Shown in pieces: positions 37,379 through 44,580 of a stretch of DNA of 64,000 bases. Numbering within the stretch: the stretch's first letter is position 1; each line of letters starts with the position of its first letter. A program made the translations under genes and the position numbers. The notes under the pieces were generated by a model. That model was not told the DNA's origin and made no database searches. It saw nothing but the letters and a program-made list of their open reading frames with translations. The stretch is from Oceanobacillus timonensis. GTDB lineage: Bacteria > Bacillota > Bacilli > Bacillales > Amphibacillaceae. Where the stretch lies: the NCBI RefSeq assembly GCF_900166635.1, contig NZ_LT800497.1, positions 2,962,344 through 3,026,343 of the forward strand, read 5' to 3'.

Positions 37379-38125
37379 TTGAACCAAATCATTGAAACAA
37401 TTATGAACCACCGATCTATTCGGAAATTTTCAGATAAACCTTTAACTAACGATCAAATAAAAACCATTGTAGAAAGTGCACATCGCGCTTCAAGCTCCAG
37501 TAATGTGATGGCTTACAGCATTATAGGCGTGTCCGACCAGGAAGTCAAAGATAAGCTTCATGCTATTTCCGGACATGATCACGTCAAAACAAATGGCCAT
37601 TTACTTATCTTCTGTGCAGACTTACATCGCATTGAACAGTTGGATGAAGTGGAACACTCGGAAGCTTTTCAAGAGAACCTGGAAAGTACCGAACAATTTA
37701 TTGTAGGTACAATCGATGCTGCTTTAGCCGCACAAAATGCTGCTGTTGCAGCCGAATCGCTCGGGTTAGGTATCTGCTACCTGGGAAGCCTGCGTAATGA
37801 TATCCAAGCTTTTAACGATGTTGTAAAAGCACCATCGCATGTTGTTCCCTTGTTCGGCTTAGCAATCGGCCATCCAAGAGAAATACCGGATATTAAACCG
37901 CGCATGCCACTTCAAGCTATCTATCATGAAAATCAATACATTCCTTTTGATAAACAAAAGCACTATATCCAAGAATACGATCAAACCATGAAAGATTATT
38001 ATGAATCCCGAAGCTCTAATAATAAACAGGAAACATGGACAGAACAAATCAACCAAAAATACAAAAATCCAACTCGTATGGATGTAGGGCCTTTTGTCAA
38101 AGCAAAAAATTTAAATAAACGGTAA
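37379..38125 (+). CDS. NfrA-type FMN nitroreductase
   Basis: A 248-residue NAD(P)H-dependent flavin oxidoreductase. The N-terminal HRSIRKF and SSNVMAYS segments bind FMN. The C-terminal extension with PTRMDVGPFVKAKNLNKR fits the NfrA/FRP group that reduces nitro-aromatics, quinones or free flavin. It starts at TTG with AAGGAGG eight bases upstream. In B. subtilis nfrA1 is a stress gene; no matching promoter was identified here. Confidence 0.88.
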   Translation: MNQIIETIMNHRSIRKFSDKPLTNDQIKTIVESAHRASSSSNVMAYSIIGVSDQEVKDKLHAISGHDHVKTNGHLLIFCADLHRIEQLDEVEHSEAFQENLESTEQFIVGTIDAALAAQNAAVAAESLGLGICYLGSLRNDIQAFNDVVKAPSHVVPLFGLAIGHPREIPDIKPRMPLQAIYHENQYIPFDKQKHYIQEYDQTMKDYYESRSSNNKQETWTEQINQKYKNPTRMDVGPFVKAKNLNKR

Positions 38126-38146
38126 AACTAAAGAAAACTTGGAACC

Positions 38147-38173
38147 AAAACGGCAGTCTCCCTGCCGTTTTTT
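38147..38173 (+). terminator. terminator of the nitroreductase gene
   Basis: AAAACGGCAG (38147-38156) pairs with CTGCCGTTTT around a five-base loop, ending in T6. Confidence 0.9.
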
Positions 38174-38354
38174 CACGTTAAAAACACCTCTCCCCGAAAC
38201 CTCAAACCGTCTCTTCTCTTATCCATTAATAAATATCTTTCGTATTTCTTATACGCACGCTCCCATTTTTCTGACCAGATTCTTATCCATAAACGTGCAT
38301 TAAAAAATAATCTTTTCTTTCCATTCCGGCGCATAGCTTGGTAATTGTTTACAA

Positions 38355-38383
38355 GCATAAAAAATAACTTTTTCATCAAAATA
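38355..38383 (+). promoter_or_regulatory. candidate forespore (SigG/SigF) promoter of the spoVA2-like operon
   Basis: GCATA (38355-38359), 17 bases, then CAAAATA (38377-38383). The SigG pattern is about GHATR, 17-18 bases, CATNHTA; there is one mismatch in the -10. The ribosome site of the first gene begins 18 bases further on. The call relies on short degenerate motifs. Confidence 0.4.
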
Positions 38384-38415
38384 ATAAGTGCAAGATATAA
38401 AAGGGAGTGAAGAAA

Positions 38416-38619
38416 ATGACAGTAGGTACACAAGTTCAACAAACTGTTTCAGGTTTAAAAAGTGCGCAGGCAAGTCTAGAGCAGTTTGCACTTCAAACTG
38501 ACAACAAACAGGCAAAACAGCTATATCAAAATGCAGCACAACAGACACAAGGTATTTTAGATCAGTTAGAACCGAGAGTACAACAAGTCATGCAGGAAGA
38601 ACCTCAATATAAACAGTAA
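38416..38619 (+). CDS. DUF1657 protein, first copy (spoVA2-like operon)
   Basis: A 67-residue helical protein beginning MTVGTQVQQTVSGLKSAQAS and ending EEPQYKQ, the typical DUF1657 ends. The core ASLEQFALQTDN-x-QAKQLY is repeated in the C-terminus of the DUF421 protein at the operon end. The ATG follows AAGGGAG at eight bases; a GTG at 38407 is less likely. DUF1657 genes open spoVA2-type operons. The molecular role is unknown. Confidence 0.88.
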   Translation: MTVGTQVQQTVSGLKSAQASLEQFALQTDNKQAKQLYQNAAQQTQGILDQLEPRVQQVMQEEPQYKQ

Positions 38620-38707
38620 AAAGACTTGTACAAACATGTAAAGAATCGGGAGACTATCTGTACAGTCTCCCCTGCTACATATCAGATAAAGAACAGGATG
38701 TGACTAT

Positions 38708-39154
38708 ATGCAATATAAACAAATACCCCTGCTGCTTCTCTTTATTATATTTTTAGTCGGGTGCCATCATACGAATGAATCTTCTAATTCAGAAAATCCG
38801 AACATCCAACATCTGTCCACAAATTCGTCTCAGGACACTGCAACACAGGCGAAAGAATTTCTGGAGAGTAAAGATGACATTCAAGCTGTTCACGCAGCAA
38901 ATACAAAGGATACGCTGCTGGTTACTATTGAAATACCCCACCATGAACGTTTCGCACTGCAGGATAAAAGAAAAGCCTACCAGAAGAAACTACAGCAAAT
39001 GTTTCCAGATTTCACGGTAGAACTATCAACGGACAAAAAGATTGTTCTTGAAACATCCAAACTGGAAGAAAAAATACAAAACCAATCACTAACAGAAGAA
39101 GAAATCAAGAAAAAAATAGAGAAAATCATACAATTATCCAAGGAACAGACTTGA
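38708..39154 (+). CDS. YhcN/YlaJ-family sporulation lipoprotein
   Basis: A 148-residue lipoprotein (signal ending FLVGC, lipid Cys19) with a Ser/Asn-rich linker and a YhcN/YlaJ-type alpha/beta domain (DIQAVHAANTKDTLLVTIEI). It ends in a charged helix. In other spore formers YhcN-like lipoproteins are found in the spore inner membrane. It lies second in the operon, matching the spoVA2mob gene order. Confidence 0.82.
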   Translation: MQYKQIPLLLLFIIFLVGCHHTNESSNSENPNIQHLSTNSSQDTATQAKEFLESKDDIQAVHAANTKDTLLVTIEIPHHERFALQDKRKAYQKKLQQMFPDFTVELSTDKKIVLETSKLEEKIQNQSLTEEEIKKKIEKIIQLSKEQT

Positions 39155-39205
39155 TGTCTGTTCCATCATCCTCTCTATTTATAACCTGAAAAGGAGTGCT
39201 ATGTA

Positions 39206-39685
39206 ATGGGAGACAAAAAGAAACAAAAGCTAAATCCGAATCAACAGCGTTATCAAGCTTTTCAGCAAAAGCGGGAAACAAAACGGCCTATCTTCAAAAA
39301 CTGCATCAAGGCTTTTCTTATCGGCGGATTCATCTGTTTCATCGGACAGCTCATTTCTACTTTTTATATTTATCAATTTAATTTCACAGAAAAAACAGCC
39401 GGGAATCCAACGACTGCTACATTGATTTTTATTACGATGCTGCTAACCGGATTTGGTGTTTATGATCGTATTGCACAATTTGCCGGAGCAGGAACGGCTG
39501 TGCCGGTAACCGGGTTTGGAAATGCTGTTATTTCTTCAGCCATTGAATATCGTTCAGAAGGCTTTGTCCTGGGTGTAGGAAGCAACATGCTTAAACTCGC
39601 CGGACCGGTTATTGTTTATGGTGTTTTTGCTGCATTTATCGTAGCCATCATTAAAACCATCCTGACGCAATGGGGGGGATTCTAA
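39206..39685 (+). CDS. spoVAC: SpoVAC channel protein
   Basis: A 159-residue membrane protein. A basic cytoplasmic N-terminus (GDKKKQKLNPNQQRYQAFQQ) is followed by about four membrane segments. The core FAGAGTAVPVTGFGNAV is the family signature also seen, in related form, in SpoVAE. SpoVAC is described as a mechanosensitive channel for Ca-dipicolinate movement across the spore inner membrane. AAAGGAG precedes the ATG. It overlaps spoVAD by one base (TAATG). Confidence 0.93.
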   Translation: MGDKKKQKLNPNQQRYQAFQQKRETKRPIFKNCIKAFLIGGFICFIGQLISTFYIYQFNFTEKTAGNPTTATLIFITMLLTGFGVYDRIAQFAGAGTAVPVTGFGNAVISSAIEYRSEGFVLGVGSNMLKLAGPVIVYGVFAAFIVAIIKTILTQWGGF

Positions 39686-40701
39686 TGCTGAAAGGACATC
39701 AATCCTGGGTTTTCGAAAACCATCCGGCAATTATTTCGACAGGTACTATCGGCGGACCTTTTGAAGCAAAAGGAAACATTCCGGAAGCATTTGATATGCT
39801 TCACGAAGATATGTGGGTCAATCAAGATTCTTGGGAAAAAGCACAGCAGAAAATGCTGGAAGAAGCATTACAGACAACATTAAAAAAAGCGCGGATTGAA
39901 AAGGAAAACGTTGAATTTTTAATTGCCGGTGACTTAATTAACCAAATGACACCGACCAGTTTTGCTGCAAGTACTAGCAGCATCCCTTTTCTGGGAACTT
40001 TCAGTGCTTGTGCCACCTCAATGGAAAGCTTAGCACTTGCTGCTTCCATTATCAATGCGAAAGGAGCAAATTATATTCTGTGCGCAGCTTCCAGCCATAA
40101 TGCGGCAACAGAAAAACAATTTCGCTATCCAACCGAATACGGCGGACAGAAACCTCCAACATCACAATGGACGGTAACTGGAGCTGGTTGTGCGCTTGTT
40201 GCTCAAAATGGCACAGGACCATCAGTTACATCAGCTACGATTGGAAAAGTAGCGGACATGGGAATGACGGACCCATTCAATATGGGCGGGGCAATGGCTA
40301 TTGCTGCTGTTGATACAATAGAGGCGCACTTCCGGGATATGGAGATTGATCCATCTTATTATGATTTAATCATCACTGGCGACCTCGGACATGTGGGAAG
40401 AGAAGTTTCTTTGGATTTATTACATGAGAGAAATATACCGATTGAAGCAGAAAAATATAAAGATTGCGGCATTGCTATCTATCGCGAAGATCAGCCGGTT
40501 CTTGCCGGCGGAAGCGGTGCAGCCTGCTCCGCCATCGTCACATATGGGCATTATCTTCAAGAAGTGATGAAAGGCAATTTAAAAAGGATTTTAGTAGTGG
40601 CTACCGGGTCTTTACATTCTACCTTAAGTATTCAGCAAAAAGCACCTATACCATGTATTGCACATGCTGTGTCAATCGAAGCAAGAGGTGAACAGTTATG
40701 A
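39685..40701 (+). CDS. spoVAD: SpoVAD dipicolinate-binding protein
   Basis: A 338-residue thiolase-fold protein; SpoVAD binds dipicolinic acid and is needed for its uptake into the forespore. The start is ATG at 39685 ([20 protein letters not shown]), with GGGGGG just before it; the frame runs five codons further upstream inside spoVAC. Recognisable blocks are [14 protein letters not shown], the Cys region of the thiolase fold, and [11 protein letters not shown]. Full length. It overlaps spoVAEb by four bases. Confidence 0.95.
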   Translation: MLKGHQSWVFENHPAIISTGTIGGPFEAKGNIPEAFDMLHEDMWVNQDSWEKAQQKMLEEALQTTLKKARIEKENVEFLIAGDLINQMTPTSFAASTSSIPFLGTFSACATSMESLALAASIINAKGANYILCAASSHNAATEKQFRYPTEYGGQKPPTSQWTVTGAGCALVAQNGTGPSVTSATIGKVADMGMTDPFNMGGAMAIAAVDTIEAHFRDMEIDPSYYDLIITGDLGHVGREVSLDLLHERNIPIEAEKYKDCGIAIYREDQPVLAGGSGAACSAIVTYGHYLQEVMKGNLKRILVVATGSLHSTLSIQQKAPIPCIAHAVSIEARGEQL

Positions 40702-41048
40702 TTTTTTTCTGGGCATTCGTTATCGGAGGGCTTATCTGCGTTATTGGACAAATAATGTTCGATGTATTTAAGTTATCTCCAGCACATACATTAACCATTT
40801 TAGTTATTTCTGGAGCTGTTCTCGATGGAATCGGCTGGTATGAACCACTTATTGATTTTGCAGGAGCGGGAGTAACCGTCCCCATCACAAGCTTTGGGAA
40901 TTCATTAGTCCACGGAGCCATACAAGAAGCGGAAACACATGGACTCATCGGCGTCGTAACCGGTATGTTTGAGGTAACAAGTGCCGGTATTTCTGCAGCT
41001 ATTATATTTGGCGTCATTGGAGCCATCATATTTAAACCAAAAGGTTAG
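40698..41048 (+). CDS. spoVAEb: SpoVAEb membrane protein
   Basis: A 116-residue membrane protein with about four helices and the signature [21 protein letters not shown]. The C-terminus ends in a short basic tail (FKPKG). It lacks the SpoVAEa domain, so it is the b-type subunit. It starts within the spoVAD stop (ATGA overlap), so the two should be translated together. It is expected to form the dipicolinate channel with SpoVAC. Confidence 0.93.
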   Translation: MIFFWAFVIGGLICVIGQIMFDVFKLSPAHTLTILVISGAVLDGIGWYEPLIDFAGAGVTVPITSFGNSLVHGAIQEAETHGLIGVVTGMFEVTSAGISAAIIFGVIGAIIFKPKG

Positions 41049-41059
41049 GGAGATGCTTT

Positions 41060-41263
41060 ATGACAGTAGGATCACAAGTAAAAACATGTTACGCTACATT
41101 AAAATCAATTGAAGCAGGTCTGGACTTATTACATGCTTCAACAACTGAACAGGATTTAAAGAACACGATTGAGGAAGTAACTGGTTTCATAAAAGATGCA
41201 CGGCATGATATGCATCAGCAAGTTATTTATATGGATAAACAAGAGCCGCAATATAAGTCATAA
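41060..41263 (+). CDS. DUF1657 protein, second copy
   Basis: A 67-residue paralogue of the first operon gene. It begins MTVGSQVKTCYATLKSIEAG and ends KQEPQYKS, but the central FALQTDN block is replaced by LHASTTEQ, so it has diverged. It sits between spoVAEb and the DUF421 gene, the position seen in spoVA2mob operons. GGGAGATGC precedes the ATG. Confidence 0.88.
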   Translation: MTVGSQVKTCYATLKSIEAGLDLLHASTTEQDLKNTIEEVTGFIKDARHDMHQQVIYMDKQEPQYKS

Positions 41264-41275
41264 GGAGGGAAAATT

Positions 41276-42136
41276 ATGCCAGAATGGATATCGATTATTA
41301 TTCGCTCCATTATTTTAATCACCGTTTTATTTTTCTTTGTTAAGTGGCTAGGGGCAAAACAGCTGTCACAACTTAATATTTTTGAAACCATATCCGGCAT
41401 TGTACTTGGAGGAATAGCCGCTTTTCATACAGTCGATCCGTACAGCAGTTTTTATTATGCTTTATTAGCGATGTTTGTCTGGTTTATTGCTGCATTTACA
41501 ATTGAAAAATTATCTTTGAAAAGCAAACGAATCCGGGACTTCACAGATGGAAAGAGCACGGTTTTTATACAAAATGGAAAGATTATGGAGGAGAATTTAA
41601 AAAAAGAAGGTTATTCTACAGATGATCTGTTGGAAAAACTACGAAATAATAACCAATTTCTTGTTTCTGATGTGGAATTTGCTGTCCTGGAACCGACCGG
41701 AGAATTAAATGTGTTGCCCAAAAAAGAAAATCAGCCGGTTACCTTAAAAGACTTAAAAATTACCTCTGCACCGGCTAAAGAACCACAGACAGTCATCGCT
41801 GACGGAAATATACTACTGGAACCTCTGGCGAACGCCTCATTAAATCCCGCTTGGCTGGAGACAGAGCTAGAAAAACAAAATGTAACAGTAGACAATGTTT
41901 TCCTTGGCCAAGTCGATCATCAAGGCCAATTATTTCTGGACCTTTACGACGATCATATTGCAGTACCTGAACCTGCTCAACCGGCTCTGTTATTGGCCAG
42001 TATGAAAAAATGCCAAGCAGATTTAGAATTATTTGCCTTAGCAACAGACAACCCGGAAGCAAAAGTGTTATATGAACGAAACCAAAAACGGCTGCAAGAA
42101 GTTGTGAATCGAATGGAGCCTTTCTTAACATCATGA
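41276..42136 (+). CDS. DUF421 (YetF-like) membrane protein with fused DUF1657 domain
   Basis: A 286-residue protein. Three membrane helices fill residues 1-75 (IRSIILITVLFFFVKWLGAK and so on), followed by the DUF421 cytoplasmic domain (about 80-220). The last 50 residues (SMKKCQADLELFALATDNPE, then AKVLY...RMEPFL) clearly resemble the DUF1657 core of the operon's first gene. The fusion suggests that DUF1657 proteins work at the DUF421 membrane protein. AAGGAGG precedes the ATG. In spoVA2mob studies this gene type contributes to spore heat resistance, as I recall. Confidence 0.9.
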   Translation: MPEWISIIIRSIILITVLFFFVKWLGAKQLSQLNIFETISGIVLGGIAAFHTVDPYSSFYYALLAMFVWFIAAFTIEKLSLKSKRIRDFTDGKSTVFIQNGKIMEENLKKEGYSTDDLLEKLRNNNQFLVSDVEFAVLEPTGELNVLPKKENQPVTLKDLKITSAPAKEPQTVIADGNILLEPLANASLNPAWLETELEKQNVTVDNVFLGQVDHQGQLFLDLYDDHIAVPEPAQPALLLASMKKCQADLELFALATDNPEAKVLYERNQKRLQEVVNRMEPFLTS

Positions 42137-42183
42137 ATATATGTCAAAAACAGCATTATATTTCACCAGTACCAATAAAAAAG

Positions 42184-42235
42184 AAGGCAGCGGGACTTCT
42201 ATGCTGCATACTGGTCCCCTGCCTTTACTTTTTAA
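42184..42235 (+). terminator. terminator of the spoVA2-like operon
   Basis: AAGGCAGCGGGAC pairs with GTCCCCTGCCTT around a 17-base loop; TACTTTTTAAT follows. Confidence 0.85.
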
Positions 42236-42270
42236 TAAAATAAAACTGTTCCTAGTCTATATAATCATTT

Positions 42271-43251
42271 TTAAGAAATACGGATGATTACTTTTCCAAA
42301 CTGTTTTCCCTCATCTAAATAACTGAATGCTTCCAGACTTTGATCTAAGGAAAAGATGCGGTCGACAACGGGATGCAATTGATAATTTTCTGCATGCTTT
42401 AACGCTGCCCTCAGTTCTTCTCGACAACCCATCGTGGAACCAATCAGTTTATATTGACCATAAAAGAAGGCACGTAAATCAAAATCTATCACATCCTCTG
42501 TCGTTGCGCCGAATGTAACAAACCTGCCTCCTTTTTTCAAAATAGCCAGAGAACGGTGAAAAGTTGCTTTTCCATTACTATCAATGACCATATCAACCGT
42601 TTCATTACCTAATTTTTCTTCCCAATCATCTGCTGTATCAATGACAACATCAGCTCCAAGTTCACGAGCTTTTTCTCTTTTCTCTTCACTCCGGGAAGTG
42701 GTAATTACCCGCGCCCCGATATTTTTAGCGAATGCAATTAAATAAGTTGCAACACCGCCGCCTGCTCCAGGTATAAAGACCGTGTCTGTTTTTTGCAGCT
42801 GGCCTTTTGTAAACATTGCCCGATATCCCGTTAATGCAGCTAATGGAAAAGCCGCCGCTTCTTCCCAGCTCATATAAGCCGGTTTTGGCTCTACTTGATC
42901 TTCGGAAATGACTATCTTTTCTGCAAACGTGCCATGGTCAGGCATCCCCAGAATATCAAATTCTTTGGGCGGAGCTTCACTGTTTTGTTCCCAACGTAAA
43001 GACGGATTAATGATGACTTCATCTCCAATTTTTACATCAATAACGTTTTTACCGATTTCTTCAATGATTCCTGCTCCATCTGAACCAAGAATTAATGCTT
43101 CTTCCGATTCTTTTCTGCGGCCGGGGATACCCAGGTCCCTCCGGTTAAGTCCTGCCGCTTTCAATTTCACTACCACTTCTGATCCCCCTGGCTCCAGAGG
43201 TTCCATTTCTGTCATATGCAAACCGTCATTTTCATGTACTAATGCCCGCAT
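42271..43251 (-). CDS. zinc-type alcohol dehydrogenase-like oxidoreductase (YogA-like)
   Basis: A 326-residue medium-chain dehydrogenase/reductase. It has a GroES-like N-terminus (AGLNRRDL, GSDGAGIIEEIG) and a Rossmann domain with IPGAGGGVATYLI (about 156-168). The catalytic-zinc Cys/His set is not evident, so it may be a zinc-free quinone-reductase-type enzyme using NADPH. The substrate is unknown. GGAGG precedes the ATG. Its start overlaps the 3' end of the ArsA-like gene by 20 bases, so the two are probably cotranscribed. Confidence 0.85.
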   Translation of the reverse strand: MRALVHENDGLHMTEMEPLEPGGSEVVVKLKAAGLNRRDLGIPGRRKESEEALILGSDGAGIIEEIGKNVIDVKIGDEVIINPSLRWEQNSEAPPKEFDILGMPDHGTFAEKIVISEDQVEPKPAYMSWEEAAAFPLAALTGYRAMFTKGQLQKTDTVFIPGAGGGVATYLIAFAKNIGARVITTSRSEEKREKARELGADVVIDTADDWEEKLGNETVDMVIDSNGKATFHRSLAILKKGGRFVTFGATTEDVIDFDLRAFFYGQYKLIGSTMGCREELRAALKHAENYQLHPVVDRIFSLDQSLEAFSYLDEGKQFGKVIIRIS

Positions 43252-44188
43252 TCTCTTTTTCCTCCTTCAAATAAGTTCCCATCTGTTTTAATTGTTTTCG
43301 ACTGGTAATGTCTTCCGAAAAAAACGGAATATAGAATATCGTTTGTGCAGAAAAATCCGCCGCAATATGTTCTAGATACATTTTTTCGTTCTGTTTCCGT
43401 TTTTCAATGAAATCACCACTGGCCTTCTCCGGCAATACCTTATTTACAATAATATAAGGTATGACAATCTGAAATTTCTCCAAGAGAAGGATTGCTTTTT
43501 TTGTCTCGGCTATCGGCAATTTCTCCGGATTTAAAACAAATAGAAAGGTTGTTTCTTGCCTGTCCAATAGAATATCTCTTGCCTTCGCAAAGCGTTGTTT
43601 CCGTTTTTGTAATGTATCGTAAATCGGGTCATCAACGGGTTGACCATCGTTTAATAGTTGAGAATATTGTGTATTCGTTTTCTTTCTTTTCGTTAATAGA
43701 CCTTCAATCCAAATCCCCATTAATTCCGGAAGAGACAACAAGCGAATGGTATGTCCTGTTGGTGCCGTATCAAATACCAGTTTATCAAACCTGTCCCCTT
43801 CTTCCAAAATAATTGATATGAGCTTATCAAATAAGGCCGCTTCATCTGCGCCTGGAGAGGCTTTTGCTGTGTCTAATTGGCGGTGTACTTCTTCCATCAT
43901 ATCAACATGGACAACGCCTTGTATATTTTCCTTTACTTTTTTGATATACGCATCTGTTTCTTTGTCCGAATCAATCTCCAGTGCATATAAGTTTTTTTCA
44001 ACAGCTGTGATTTTTCCACCAATTCGCTGCTGAAAAATATCACTTACATTGTGCGCAGGATCGGTGGAAACGAGTAATGTACGGTATCCTGTCTCCGCAT
44101 ATTCCATTGCTAAAGCGGCAGCTGAGCTCGATTTTCCGACGCCGCCTTTGCCTCCCACAAAAATAATCCGATTCTTTTCTCCAAGCAT
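43232..44188 (-). CDS. ArsA/Get3-like ATPase
   Basis: A 318-residue single-domain ATPase of the SIMIBI class. The deviant P-loop is GGKGGVGKSS (12-21), the switch I region is STDPAHNVSDIF and switch II is FDTAPTGHTIRLL. The family includes arsenite pump ATPases and the tail-anchored-protein targeting factor Get3. No arsB, arsR or arsC is near, so arsenic transport is unlikely. The neighbouring small protein ending in Cys-Cys (44237) is a recurrent partner. GAAGGGGTGGG lies before the ATG. Confidence 0.88.
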   Translation of the reverse strand: MLGEKNRIIFVGGKGGVGKSSSAAALAMEYAETGYRTLLVSTDPAHNVSDIFQQRIGGKITAVEKNLYALEIDSDKETDAYIKKVKENIQGVVHVDMMEEVHRQLDTAKASPGADEAALFDKLISIILEEGDRFDKLVFDTAPTGHTIRLLSLPELMGIWIEGLLTKRKKTNTQYSQLLNDGQPVDDPIYDTLQKRKQRFAKARDILLDRQETTFLFVLNPEKLPIAETKKAILLLEKFQIVIPYIIVNKVLPEKASGDFIEKRKQNEKMYLEHIAADFSAQTIFYIPFFSEDITSRKQLKQMGTYLKEEKENAGIST

Positions 44189-44236
44189 CGTTTCCCACCC
44201 CTTCTATGTATTTTCACCAACGAATCATTGCCGCTT

Positions 44237-44497
44237 TTAACAACATCGAATCCCGTTAAGCGGGGATTTATCCATCCCCATCCGTAAATGCCAATCATGG
44301 AAAGATTCAATGATGTAAGGGTATAGCTCCAACGTATAATAATAAACTGGATTCGGTATACCCAGCATTTCAGAATATAGAAGCAGCAGGAAAAAATCAT
44401 CCTCATTTCTCAATTCCCTGGCAACCTCTGACTTGTGCGGCAGACTAATCACTTCCTCATAATACTGAATCAATTGTTTTATTCTATCTGTCAGCAT
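44237..44497 (-). CDS. small protein ending in Cys-Cys (cory-CC-star type)
   Basis: An 86-residue protein beginning MLTDRIKQLIQYYEEVISLP and ending GIRCC at the stop. The ATG at 44497 follows GGGAGG; the longer frame to 44545 has no site. From memory, a family named for its terminal Cys-Cys (cory-CC-star) lies beside ArsA-type ATPases, as here, 48 bases upstream of the ATPase gene. The pattern suggests a client or cofactor-binding partner. The function is unknown. Confidence 0.75.
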   Translation of the reverse strand: MLTDRIKQLIQYYEEVISLPHKSEVARELRNEDDFFLLLLYSEMLGIPNPVYYYTLELYPYIIESFHDWHLRMGMDKSPLNGIRCC

Positions 44498-44543
44498 ACT
44501 ACAACCTCCCAAATGATAGCTTTTTGCTTGCTTAGAAGTACCC

Positions 44544-44570
44544 AAACCTGTTTTCTCGTAAAACAGGTTT
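44544..44570. terminator. hairpin between cstA and the CC-ending gene
   Basis: A perfect 11-bp stem, AAACCTGTTTT (44544-44554) and AAAACAGGTTT (44560-44570), with a five-base loop but no T-run on either side. It may be a weak terminator for cstA. Confidence 0.45.
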
Positions 44571-44580
44571 GGATGTAAAA

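Noticed and set aside
38173..38548. Two overlapping minus-strand frames of 89 and 82 codons before the spoVA2-like operon
   Set aside because: Both run through the operon promoter and first gene, have no ribosome site, and the Trp/Tyr/Cys-rich content looks random.
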